From positions 96,001 to 160,000 of the forward strand of contig CALZFC010000110.1 in NCBI GenBank assembly GCA_945643635.1: a stretch of 64,000 nucleotides of DNA. The letters run 5' to 3'. Shown piece by piece: positions 28,338 through 38,975 of the stretch. The translations under genes were made by a program, and so were the position numbers. This stretch comes from Allodiplogaster sudhausi. Taxonomy: Eukaryota; Nematoda; Chromadorea; Rhabditida; Diplogasteridae. Positions within the stretch are counted from its first letter, which is position 1, and each line of letters opens with the position of its first letter. The notes beneath the pieces were generated by a model, which searched no databases, was not told the DNA's origin, and worked only from the letters and a program-made list of their open reading frames with translations.

Positions 28338-29093
28338 TTCGGAAGTGAATCTTGGCAGGAGGCAAAAGCAGAAACGGCCACTCGCATTTCCGGTCGCCTG
28401 CCTCTTGACAATTTCCTGTGCTTAGTTCGACATATGCACATGAGCATGCGAAATGGAACTTATGCACAGAAAGAAGTAGATCTCTTTGATGTGTACTTTA
28501 TCTTGAAGTGTCAACAGTTTTCCTTCGGGCGAACAGTGAGTCAAGCAGACAATGAAAGCAAACTCATCGGTGCCATGGAATTTCTTATCAGATAAGGAGG
28601 AAACATTTCGTGTTCCACAGAGAAGCGAGGATTCTCTTTCGCGTTGCAACCAAATATCTAAGCACTTTCACGTCATTTTTGTCTTTTTTCTGCACTATCA
28701 TTTTCAGTTCCTTTTTGACCTTTTGTTTAAAACATTCAATCGTTTCTTATGCATTTGCCAGCACAATCCGCACACGCGGATGCCTCATTCGATTGCTACA
28801 AATCGAAGAGTTCCCTCCTTCGAGAGAAACAACAACCACGAGAGATTTCCTTCTGTGCATCTTCAGGAAGACTTTGTTCGAATTCGTCAGGGATTTTAGA
28901 AATGATTCACTATAATGGCACCACTTCAAGCTGCCACATGTACAATTACAACAATTAATTTTTAAACAAACCCGTCATCCTTTGTAAAACAAGAGAGAAT
29001 GGTAGGAGAGCCAAAAGATTGAATTGTAGAGATGCTTAACAGAGAGAAATGGAAGGAGGGCGGAACAAGATAAGGGTGAGGGAGTCTTTACAG
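28338..29093. other. Spacer between divergent genes, short open stretches only
   Basis: Lies between the minus-strand AAA+ gene start and the first seen plus-strand exon of the membrane-protein gene. Several short frames are open on both strands (28314-28595 and 28749-28958 on plus; 28422-28649 and 28747-28929 on minus). None carries a recognisable domain or joins in phase to a neighbour. It may hold a 5' exon of the membrane-protein gene. Confidence 0.4.
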
Positions 29094-30278
29094 AGTCCTG
29101 GGCCCCGGCCCCTCCGAGTCCTCCAGCAGACAACGGCGGGAAGTTCTTCGGTCGCCTCAGGGACTCTCATTGCGCGGAGTGCCTCCGATCTTCCCTTTTC
29201 TCTCTCCGCTCTCGCTTTTCGTCTCTTCCCCGATTCTGGCGGGTTCTCTGTGCTGCTTTCTGTCTTCTTCTTCTCTTCCTCCTTGCCACTGCCATTATTC
29301 TCGTTCTCGTCTTTTTCGTCTTTCGAACCAATAATGATGGAAACGACACTCAAAATATCACGGATGCACCAAACACGGCTCCACCTTGGCTGCTGCATGG
29401 CCAGGTAAGAAATCACGCTATCACTTCTGTATTCTACTTATGACCAGTAAAGATGCATTGCTTTTAAATTGTCTTATTCGATGAAATTGTGTGATTATTT
29501 GGATAGAGCTGATATGAAACAAGGTTAGGTTCACGTACAGTACCGCCCAACAACCAGGGGTGCAGGAACTTTCGGAACTTTCGGAAAGTTCCAAAATGTC
29601 CGATCAAATTGTGCGCTTCTGGATAATCGCACGTCGATTTGGTTTGCATATTCGGATTCAGGCACTCGGGTTTTACAATAATTGAGCATAAAATGTCAAA
29701 ATAATGCAAAATGAAAATCTTGTGAATTCAGTGGTGCAGGACCATCACAATTCGTAGTGTGTCAATGGGTAATCGTTTCAGTACAATTTATGAATTCAGT
29801 TGCACGAACAGAATTACTTTAAATTACAGTTGCAGATGTCATTTAGCATCCTTTTGTCTTATCTAGTGACTTTTAATGTTACAAGTAAAAAACTACGTCA
29901 AAAAAAAATCTTGCAAAAGAAAATTGAATAAATTGGTTCAAAAGAGGATCGAACACCAGCCATTCCGCTCACACTCTTGCAAGCATACCAACACTCTACA
30001 CAGCCATACAGCACAGACCTACAAACAATTTTATGAAGCATTTGTCGTTGTTTTTAAGAGCTGTTAGAGTACATGCCACTAAAATTCCATTCCTTCCGAA
30101 GTCATCCGCAGCAAAAGATTTACTGCGATTGGGGCCCGAACCTGTGACAAACAAAATAGCAGGCAAACGCGTAAGCCACTGGGCCATAACAATCATATCA
30201 GCCGGCCCGAACAACCGAATCCTTGACAATTGGTCACCCACCTACTTCCCAACTTCACTTTCTCTCTCTCTCTCTCCC

Positions 30279-30312
<34 letters not shown>

Positions 30313-30901
30313 CTTCTTGGGTTGTTCTCTGTTTGCTTCGCTTTGAAAGATCCCCCACTTTGTGCAATCATTTTGACTCTACTTCCTTTTTCCTTGTCAA
30401 AACATTCGTCCCGTTTGGGATTCGAACTTGCGACGCTCAAAATAGCAAGCAAGCGCACTGCTTACTGCGCTACGCAGGCCATATCTTTCATCTCAAACTC
30501 GACAACGATGATTTCAAAACTATGATCAGCCATCTACTTTACTATTCAATTTCTTTTCTCTTTCTCGTTCTCCTCTCTCTCTCTATCTCTCATTATTTCC
30601 CGCAGATTTCGGGCACTTGAATTTTGGTTGTGGCCGAGCCGGGGCTGTTCCATCTCTGGTCTGTACGACCCTTTGGGCCTGGATGGAGAAAGAAAGAGAG
30701 AGAGATAGAGAGAGAGAGAGAGAGTGAGAGATAACGAGAGAGAAAACAATAAGAGAGAGAAATAGGGAGCAATACATAGAGAGAGAAAGAAATTGAAAAG
30801 CGAAGTAGATGGCAGAACATAGTTTTGCCGTTATCATTGTCGGAACCGACAGTGAGGGATCTTTCAAAGCGAAGCAAAGGGCTAACAACTCAAGAAGTAA
30901 T

Positions 30902-30951
<50 letters not shown>

Positions 30952-33900
30952 TGAAGTTGAGAAGTAGGTGGCTGACCAACTGTCAAGGATTCGGTTGTTC
31001 AAGCGGGCTGATATGATTGGTATGACCCGGTGGCTTACGCGTTAGCCTGCTATTTTATTTGTCACAGGTTCGGGCCCCACTCGCAGCAGATTTTTTGCTG
31101 CGCTTTTGGATTGAATATCTGGACAAGTTCATTCATAAAAAGTATTCCGATGCGGGGAAAGGACCCGAAAATGTTTTCGAAAGTGAAATCTGTCAATTTA
31201 TGGAAGATTCGCAAGGCATGAAATTTTAGGGGCATATAGTCTAAGAGCTCTTAGAAACAAGCTGTATGCTGTGTGGAGTATTGGCATGCTTGTGAGAGTG
31301 TGAGCGGAATGTCTGGTGTTCGATTCCTCTTTTGAACCAATTTATTCAATTTTCTTTTGCAAGATTTTTTTTGACGTAGTTTTTTACTTGTAACATTAAA
31401 AGTCACTAGATAAGACAAAAGGATGCTAAATGACATCTGCAACTGTAATTTAAAGTAATTCTGTTCGTCTAACTGAATTCATAAATTGCACTGAAACGAT
31501 TACCCATTGACACACTACTAATTGTGATGGTCCTGCACCACTGAATTCACAAGATTTTCATTTTGGATTATTTTGACATTTTATGCTCAATTGTGGTAAA
31601 ACCCGAGTGCCTGAATCCGAATATGCAAACCAAATCGACGTGCGATTATCCAGAAGCGCACAATTTGATCGGACATTTTGGAACTTTCCGAAAGTTCCGA
31701 AAGTTCCTGCACCCCTGGTTGTTGGGCGGTACTGTAGTTTTCTTTGTAGATCGTAGAAACCGGAATGTTCCTGACATTTCTGTCACCTGAAAGAAGTCGA
31801 GCAATCGTAGCCGACCCCGTGACAAGAGAGCGATTCTTGGCATTCAATGGCAGAGGAACCCTCACCATCATTGACAAACTACCCTTCATTGTTCAGCTCA
31901 CTGAAATAGTCATCAGTGGACTTGATGCCAAGCAAGGCGAGATCTGCACGATCTACAGCCTCGCCAGCGACTGCATCCTCGTTGGTCTTTCTCTTCTTGT
32001 ATCTTCTCTTTCGCTTGCTTTGATCTACCTGTCGATTCCTTGAGAGGAAGCAGTGCGGAGTGAGCGAGTTGTCCTTCTGCTGCGGCGGTGGCGGACGAGT
32101 TCGTTGTTCTCATTTCTCCGCGACTCCACTCGTGGACTTGTCGGGGGAACTCGTGACTGTTGCCGTGGAAGTGGATGGGATGCACATTGTGCTTGAGAAT
32201 GTCGATTCAATTGGCTGCACTCTTCTTCATGCGAAGATCAACGAACGCTTCTACGAACAAGGCGCGTCCGTCTCCTGTGGCTGGATTAATGTTCGTGTCA
32301 TTCTTGTTCATTTCATCTCATTTCTTTATGGCAGAGATGTACATATGTACATATGAACGCAAGAATAGTTTCATGCTCACTTTCTAGGCCAAGTTCTAGA
32401 TCGGAAAAGGTGAAAGGTGAGACGATATAACGATATATGTATGTACATACATACTTGAGAATGTTTAGAAAGAATTAGAAGATATGTACATACTATTCAT
32501 TTTCATGTGTATTACTCATTTGAATTTAAAAAAAAACATTTCGTTCGTTAAATCAACGGAAAGTGAGGACTTCTCTTCATAATTGTTCAACGGGAGTTAT
32601 ATACTTTATTTACGCACACCTTAGTGATACGTGGAGGTAAAATTTAGCGAGTAAAAATAAATAAAATGAATGAAAATGAATATAAATTGTACAGATCATA
32701 AAACAACCGAAGGCTTATTGCTGGCAATAGAATTGAATAGCTTCGCGGCACGGATAAAGAAGGAATGAGACCGAGCTTTCAATCGACTTGTTGGGTAAGC
32801 TAATTTAAACGAGAGGCCACGAGTTCGGGAATTACGGAAATAAAAGTGATGGGGGTGACTAAGGGACAGTTTTCTATGACCAAATATGAGGCGACGAGCC
32901 AATGTGAAATCAAAATCTTCCCGACGCGCTTTAAGAGAAGGGAGGGAGAGGATGCGGTTCCTTTCCTCACTAGGAGGGACGGATAATGCTGAATAGCCAT
33001 AACATCGACGGAAAATAACGCGGGTAAAGTAATTCTGGACTTTTTCTAAAACGCGGATATCTTTTAATAAATGGGGAGAATAGACAGCAGTACAGTTTTC
33101 TAGTATTGAGCGTACGTAGATAGTGTAGGCAGATAAGAGTACACTCTTGTTACAAGTGCGGAGAGCCCGAAGAATAAGATATGCCTTTGCGAGGGCAGAA
33201 TTGGCTATTTTATTACAATGAAGAGAAAACGATAAGCGGTCATCGATAATAATGCCAAGATCGCGAATGGAAACGATGGAAGAGAGAGGAGTGCCACTAA
33301 GCGTATAAGCAATTCGCGGATTAGTTCTACCGATATGCAAGACAAAGCACTTATCAGGAGCAAGGGGAAGCTGCCATGTGTCAGCCCAAAGAGAGACCAC
33401 GTCAATGGCGGACTGGAGATCGGGATTGTTGTGAGACGGAGGAAAAGACCGAAATATTTTAAGATCATCCGCAAAGCAGCGAGAAGTTGCACCCTGAACA
33501 GAGACTAGAGGAGGGAGGTCGGCAGTGTAAATGATGAAGAGGAGGGGGCCAATAACGGTGCCTTGAGGGATACCACTTATGACAGGACGGGGGCTTGAAA
33601 GAGTTCTACCTACACGAACAGCAAAAGATCGGTTATCAAGAAAATTAGCTATCCAATTAACTATAACGGGTGGGAAAGAGAGACATTTGAGTTTATAAAT
33701 AAGCTTTGGATGACTGACCCTATCGAAAGCTTTAGCATGGTCGAAGTATACAACGTCTGTGGCATGTCCTTGGTGCAAAGAATGGGTCCAGCGTTCTAAG
33801 CAATCTAATAATTGGAACTCAATAGAGCGTTTACGACGAAAACCAAATTGTTCGTCTGGTAAAATATTATTAAGATCACACCACGAAGACAGTCTACGGC

Positions 33901-36900
33901 AAATAAGCTTCTCAAATAGTCTAGAAAACATACACGTGATAGAAACGGGCCGATAGTTAGTGGGATCAGAGAAAGGAGGCTTTTTCTTAATGGGGACTAC
34001 AATAGAGTGTTTCCAAATGCTAGGTACAGTCGATGAAACGAGTGAGAAATTAAAAATAAATTCCAGAGACTCGCTGATCGGTATAGCAAGTTTTTAATAA
34101 ATCTAATATTGAAATGATCAGGGGTAATGCAAGAACTATTGGACCAGGTCTCTATAGCTTGGCATATTTCATGTCTAGCAAAGACAAAATTAAAAGGAGA
34201 GCGAGAAGTAGGGGTTGAGAAGGGAGGGAGAATTCCATTATCTAATGTGAATGCGCAAGAAAAGGTGAGCGAGAGAAGTTCGGCCTTGTCTAAGTCAGAG
34301 AAGCAGTCTTTACCAAGATGGTCAGTGAGAGTGTCTACGCCTCTCGGCTTAGAGGAGGTCTTGTTGCGTATATAACGAAAGAAGGTGGAAGTATTCTTAG
34401 ATGCAACAATATGTTTCTCAACGTTACGAGAGTACTTGTCGACAGACTTATTATAACGATCATTTGCTATTTTGAAATTGAGAACGGAGGCAGGGGACTT
34501 AATAGCAAGAGACTGAAGCCAGAGACGGTACCGGGTGCGTTGTAACCGTAGGATATGATCCGGAAGTCTATCACCGTTAATGCTAACTTTCTTATAAGGG
34601 ACAAAGAGGGACTCTGTTGCCTGAAGAGCAGAGATAAGTTGCGAGTACATCGTATCTATAGAGGTGATCGTAGAGTGTGCGGTAGGAAAATTGAATGATA
34701 GTAAAAAATTGTTGGCTGCAGCATAATCACATCTGGAAAAATCCTTGATATAAGTGAAAGTGGGGAAAGGGAATGAGAGAGAAAGATCAGCTGTTACGCT
34801 GTTATGATCAGACGAGGCGAAAGGTGGGCATACAGATACGTTGGAAAGAAGATTGGGAGTGTTGCAAAGGATGAGATCAAGAACGTGGGAGTTACATGTA
34901 AAGGAAGGGGTGAGTTGGGCGAAGAATGCAGTGAAGGTGAAGTCGAGGAAGAGCTTTGCCTGGGCTGGGATACTGCCGACTGGAGGGGAAGAAGGGACAG
35001 ACCAGGAGAGTTCGGGGAAGTTCAGATCCCCCAGAATGATAGTAGGATGTGCGCATGAAGAGAGATCGCGGAGAGAATTGATCAGACTAGAGTTGCCTTC
35101 AGCGGAAGAAGATGGAGCACGATATACAGTAATAATACGAACAAGGCCGCCGTTAAAGCTACTGTGTACGGCAAGAAGATCAAAAGAGCCTGCAGTAGAG
35201 CTGGATAAGATAATCTTGCAAGAAATGGCGGAGTGGACTAAGAGACAAACTCCACCCCCTTTGCGACGGGGGCGATCGGTGCGATAAACATTATAATTGG
35301 AATTGCCAGCTAAGATGAATGAATCTGGGTACTTAGAAGAGAGCCAAGACTCTACAATTGCAATAATGCCGAAAAACTGATTTAAAACATTAGCTAATTC
35401 CGCGGTCTTATTTACAATAGATCTGGCGTTAAATAATGAGATCTTGCAGACATCGACGGGAACTTTACAATGGGATAAGAGATTAGACCTGCGAATGGCA
35501 CTGCTTAATTGTAATGGAGAGGAGGCCAATGGTAGAAAGCAGAAGGAGGGGGACCGGCGTTGCGATGCCACAGGTTATAGGGAGAGGGGGAAGCGGGAGC
35601 AGCACTGCGATGCTGTTGATAAGAGGAGAGAGGGGGGATAGTAAAGGACGGGTTACGATTGCGAGGGATGGCAGGACGCCTGTATTGTGGGGGAGGCTGG
35701 ATGGGGACGGTGTTTGTGGGGCGGCCGAGATTGGCCTGAGAGAGTGGGCGAGGGTGGCGGAAGAACTTGGAATAATCCAAGCGGGGACGGGGAGCGGAGG
35801 GCTTGATGCCCCTTTGAGCCAGGGTGAGGGAAGGGCGGACGGAGATGCGGAAGAAGTCGTCCGACTGAGAGAGACGAGGGGCCTTCCTGATCATCTCCTC
35901 CTGGGCAGCGGAATTGGGTAGGACAACTTTCAATAGAGCGGTGCGGGAGCCGCGAGAGGGGAGAGGGTACACTGCTACGGGGACAACAGAGACATCCAGG
36001 AAATCAAGCATACGTGTGATAAGATCATAGTAACAGCGAACTCGCTGAGTGGAAGTGCCGTATGTATAGTCCACACCGGCAACAACAACGGAACGACGGC
36101 GTTCCGTTCTATCGGCCTTCTCCTCCTCCGTCTCGAAGGAGGGGTTCCAGGCGGCCTCAGATACGAGAGAGTTGGAAGGGGGAGGAAGCGGTGGGTTGGA
36201 AGGAGAGGGAACGGAGGCAGCCCCGCGAGAAGGAGAAAGGGTGGGAGCAGTCATTTCAACGTCTAACTCGGTGCTAGCGGGAACGGGAGCAGAGAGGAAA
36301 GCATCAAAACGCGAAAGAAGATCAAAATGGGCTGCCTCCAGAGTGGAGATTCGTTTCTCCTTCTCGGCCAGGAGAGTGGAAAGGGAATGGATGTCGTCGT
36401 CCTTGGCAGAGAGGGCGACGACCAGGGCGTCGACTTTCTGGGCCATGAGGTGGATGAGTTCGTCTTCGCTTGCCTCGTCGCCAACGGAGCCGCCATCAGC
36501 TCGAATCCGCTTGCGGCGGTTCTGGAATCGATCGGCAAACGAGACCAGAGGAGAGACAGTCTTGGGAGGGTCAGAAGAAGAAGAGTCCAGACCAGACATA
36601 ACTCATAAAGGGCCTAAGTAGATCACGTATTCCCCTGGCCCAAGGGTACTAGTTGAGTTGGATGACGAAAGGAGAGAGAGAAGAAGCTCGTATACGGCAA
36701 GAGGTAACCTTAGAAAGTGCCTTTGGAGACTTGGGAAGGCCTGAGGCACACAGACGGAAGCATTAGCTGCAGCTGAGCGGACCGTTAAGGAGCCAAGAGT
36801 TGAGCGGCCGCACAGCAAGAGAGGGCAGCGGGTGTCTGAGAGGGCAGCGGGTGTCTGAGAGGGCAGCGGGTGTCTGAGAGAGGGCAGCGGGTGTCTGGGA

Positions 36901-37246
36901 GAGGGCAGCGGGTGTCTGGAGAGGGCAGCGGGTGTCTCAAACTTGGGTAATTAAACCACATGGGTAATTAAAAAAGTTAGTAATCTTTGCAAGAGAATCC
37001 CTTAGTAGAGTCATTGACAGGAAGCCCTTTACGATTGTTTGTAAACAGAATCTGTATGATGGCCATAACTTGGAAGCCCCATTACTTGCAGACTTCACAC
37101 TCAAGGGAAGTCGCGGCAGCAGGGATCAACACGAGGTCTTCGACGGATATCCATCTGAAATCCACCCTCAGTTCGAATGGTCTTCTGGAGGGAGGGCCAG
37201 CTCAATCTTCTTCCCTGGCCTTCTCTCTCAACTCATTCGGGTCTAA
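29094..37246 (+). CDS. Type II single-pass membrane protein, Cys-rich ectodomain, family unknown
   Basis: Four exons join in phase 0: 29094-29404, 31750-31980, 32045-32290 and 37049-37246 (stop TAA). The first gives a Pro-rich and basic cytoplasmic part, then a strong membrane helix (CLLLFLLATAIILVLVFFVF) followed by N-glycosylation sites (NDT, NIT), so the C-terminus is predicted outside. The ectodomain has TFLSPERSRAIVADP, then a Cys cluster (KQCGVSELSFCCGGGG), VAVEVDGMHIVLENVDSIGC, and ends FFPGLLSQLIRV. I do not recognise the family; BRICHOS and sarcoglycan were considered and do not fit well. No ATG is seen in frame in exon 1, so a 5' exon is missing or upstream. Intron 1 holds a fold-back element; intron 3 holds a LINE on the opposite strand. 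Confidence 0.65.
29538..31734. mobile_element. 2.2-kb fold-back element, CAGTACCGC family
   Basis: TA-flanked. Left end CAGTACCGCCCAACAACCAG, then AGGGGTGCAGGAACTTTCGG; the right end is the inverted copy ending at ACTG-TA. Outer arms (about 29538-30090 and 31200-31734) are highly similar, for example GTGGTGCAGGACCATCACAA against its inverted copy at 31520. The interior has two (CT)n/(GA)n tracts facing each other (30256-30305 and 30903-30950) and tRNA-like modules. The terminal and subterminal motif CAGTACCGCNCA...CCAGGGG is shared with 7426-7570 and 16549-18820, but the arms otherwise differ in detail. It is in intron 1 of the membrane-protein gene. Confidence 0.85.
30115..31085. repeat. tRNA-like modules inside the second fold-back
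   Basis: Three modules: minus 30115-30190, minus 30413-30482 and plus 31013-31085. The second reads GGCCTGCGTAGCGCAGTAAG then GTCGCAAGTTCGAATCC, an A-box-like and B-box-like pair. It closely resembles the module at 17513-17583 in the other fold-back. The plus module reads CAGGTTCGGGCCCCA at the B-box position. They look like SINE heads, not functional tRNAs. Confidence 0.5.
32696..35571 (-). CDS. LINE ORF2: endonuclease plus reverse transcriptase, one frame break
   Basis: The 5' open part (35571-33997) is an APE-type endonuclease: SLFNARSIVNK, IVESWL, a GDLNFPELSW catalytic motif and a SSDHNSV C-terminal motif. The 3' open part (33931-32696, open further upstream in its frame) is the reverse transcriptase: DPTNYRPVS, AFDRVSHPKLI, SGIPQGTVIGPLLF, and the catalytic FADDLKIF. 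The frame changes near an A5 run (T5 on plus, 34091-34095); the RT reading is already open there (SIWKHSIVVPIKKK). A single-base indel would explain it, as a recent mutation or a sequencing error. Confidence 0.85.
35505..36599 (-). CDS. LINE ORF1 protein (coiled coil, RRM-like centre)
   Basis: A 364-residue open frame starting MSGLDSSSSDPPK. A heptad-like coiled coil (about residues 55-105, with KVDALVVALSAKDDDIHSL) is followed by a Pro/Ser linker and a globular part (RRSVVVAGVDYTYG, TALLKVVLPNSAAQEE) suggestive of an RRM-like RNA-binding fold. The tail is Pro/Arg-rich. ORF1 proteins coat the element RNA. Its end overlaps the start of ORF2 by 67 bases in another frame. Intact. Confidence 0.75.
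   Translation of the reverse strand: MSGLDSSSSDPPKTVSPLVSFADRFQNRRKRIRADGGSVGDEASEDELIHLMAQKVDALVVALSAKDDDIHSLSTLLAEKEKRISTLEAAHFDLLSRFDAFLSAPVPASTELDVEMTAPTLSPSRGAASVPSPSNPPLPPPSNSLVSEAAWNPSFETEEEKADRTERRRSVVVAGVDYTYGTSTQRVRCYYDLITRMLDFLDVSVVPVAVYPLPSRGSRTALLKVVLPNSAAQEEMIRKAPRLSQSDDFFRISVRPSLTLAQRGIKPSAPRPRLDYSKFFRHPRPLSQANLGRPTNTVPIQPPPQYRRPAIPRNRNPSFTIPPLSSYQQHRSAAPASPSPYNLWHRNAGPPPSAFYHWPPLHYN
36821..36938 (-). repeat. Tandem repeats in the LINE 5' leader
   Basis: Six head-to-tail copies of an 18-22 bp unit containing GAGGGCAGCGGGTGTCTG, just upstream of ORF1 in the direction of the element. Tandem 5' leader repeats that may act as promoter monomers are known in some LINE families; that role is inferred here. 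Confidence 0.8.
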
Positions 37247-37656
37247 GTGGTCGGCAGTGGGTCTCTCGTTCTCTCCTCACCTTCTCCTCTCTTCATTTGG
37301 CCGTGGTCGGGTCCTCAACATGGCGCGGATGAGCTCAGATTACATTGCATTAGCAGAGATTGTAATCAAGAATGACGGAGAACTCCTTGGTACCTTCTTT
37401 GATAATTTTGGTGCTCTTCATCTTTGGTACAACAAAAATAATACGGTTTACATAGAATATTTAGTTGTAAAGTGGCCTAAATTTGAAGAATAACTGTGAA
37501 TGGCATAAGTGTAGAAGGATTCTTGAGTACTAGTTGATTTCTATTTGTGATTTTAAACGTGTCTGCAGTAAAGGGTATACTCTGCTCCTCGATAAACTTT
37601 CGTTTTACTCTTAATATTGCACAATAAACACTTTATATTTTCCTCGAAGAATTGGT

Positions 37657-38113
37657 TTAAGGAGGAACGTGTTTCTTGTCTGGAGAAGGAATACGGAGAG
37701 CTTCTCGTTCGAACCGGTGCTCGAGGCGATACTCACCACGTTGACGGCAGCGGCAGGCCAGATGGCACAGGAAGACAAGACTGCCACCCTGGAAGGGGAT
37801 GAGCATGAGAGGGGGAGGAAGGTGGATTGAGAGAGACTGACAAGGAGGGCCAGGGAGGGATGAACATGAGAGGGGGAGGAAGGTGGATTGAGAGAGACTG
37901 ACAAGGAGGGCCAGGGAGGGATGAGCATGAGAGGGGGAGGAAGGTGGATTGAGAGAGACTGACAAGGAGGGCCAGGGAGACCTGGGCCACCATGACGAGG
38001 ATGTAGACTTCTAGCCGTGCCATGCTCTGTCTCATGCTGAGGATGTCGTCGAAGAGTTGGAGGAGTCGCGCGTACTCTTCCATGAGAAGGCGCATCCTCA
38101 CTTCTCTTTCCAT
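37657..38113 (-). CDS. Small putative membrane protein (about 87 residues)
   Basis: Two exons on minus: 38113 to about 37979 and about 37798 to 37657, joined in phase 0. It starts MEREVRMRLLMEEYARLL, a helical N-terminus, then YILVMVAQ at the splice followed by GGSLVFLCHLACRC, together a possible single membrane helix with three Cys. It ends in a basic tail (RIPSPDKKHVPP, stop TAA 37659-37657). I do not recognise it. The intron consists of a 61-bp tandem array. The frame stays open through the intron, so a longer isoform cannot be excluded. Confidence 0.45.
37800..37982. repeat. 61-bp tandem array, three copies, inside an intron
   Basis: Three near-identical copies of a unit containing GAGGGGGAGGAAGGTGGATT. 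On the gene (minus) strand every copy ends in a pyrimidine run plus CTTGTCAG, so each copy carries a potential 3' splice site. Confidence 0.9.
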
Positions 38114-38975
38114 TCACTTCCTGGAAACACACCATTTAACCCTGCGTCTCATTACACTTATTACATAACGGGGAGTATTTCAGTTGGCGTCACTGCAGAT
38201 TATGTACGTAAACAAATACAGAACTTTGTCTTAAGTGATTTAGGATTCAGCTCACTAAGTAAATCAGGCGATGAAAATTTGAACGTGCAATTCGGAAGGT
38301 GGCGGCGAATGGTTCTGAGAAAACATTTGTTGAAACAGAATGCAACATCGCTTTGACTTGGAAAAAACTGGAGCATGAAGAATGTTTAACTGAGTGAATC
38401 TTCGTGGCATCTTCTACTTCTTGCCCACTTTTAAAGGCGGTCCTCCATCTTTCAGAATGACTCCTCTCTCGCTCTCCCTCTCTCCCGCTCTCTCTTCCTC
38501 AGTTTCTCCTATCTTTTTTCTCTCTGTATCTTTCACTCTCTCTTTCTCTCTGTCACTCTATCTCCCTCTCTGTTACTCAAGCAATCAGAGTCAGCGTGCG
38601 CCAGAGTCTCCAGGAGGATTATCTAGTTGGCCGCGCATTCTCTCCTTCTCATGCTTCATCTCCACTCATCATTCACTATAAAACGTCATAGTGAAATTAT
38701 TAAATCAGAATGAAATATCAGATTAAATGAAAAACAGCAACTCCGCACTTCTTATGTTAATTACATATGTCAATTACAGAGTGAACAATCAACTAATTCT
38801 ATGCATCTGTATATCCAAAATGAGTACTGCAACAGCCAAGAAACAAAAAATTGTCTGCATTCTAAATTGGTGTTCATGTACCGGTCACGCAAAAATATAG
38901 ATACATATAATAAAGATAACTACTTCATAAATATATTAGAACGTTGAAAAAGAACTAATATTTCAAATATAGAGA

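Larger units (their letters stand above)
32580..36940 (-). mobile_element. Non-LTR retrotransposon (LINE) with APE endonuclease, near full length
   Basis: Minus-strand element in intron 3 of the membrane-protein gene. From its 5' end (high coordinates): a tandem-repeat leader, ORF1, then ORF2 with endonuclease and reverse transcriptase, then a short AT-rich 3' region. Two-ORF architecture, APE endonuclease and an FADD reverse transcriptase place it among CR1/jockey-like non-LTR elements; I cannot fix the clade by eye. The exact 3' end and target duplication are not clear. Confidence 0.85.

Noticed and set aside
29036..29416. Minus-strand charged open frame overlapping the membrane-helix exon
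   Set aside because: Low-complexity Glu/Lys/Arg reading; the plus-strand frame has a membrane helix, glycosylation sites and a perfect in-phase splice to 31750.
36987..37493. Long plus-strand open frame of 168 codons
   Set aside because: A different frame starting at the acceptor 37047-37048 continues the membrane-protein gene in phase to a stop at 37246; the longer frame becomes AT-rich and featureless.
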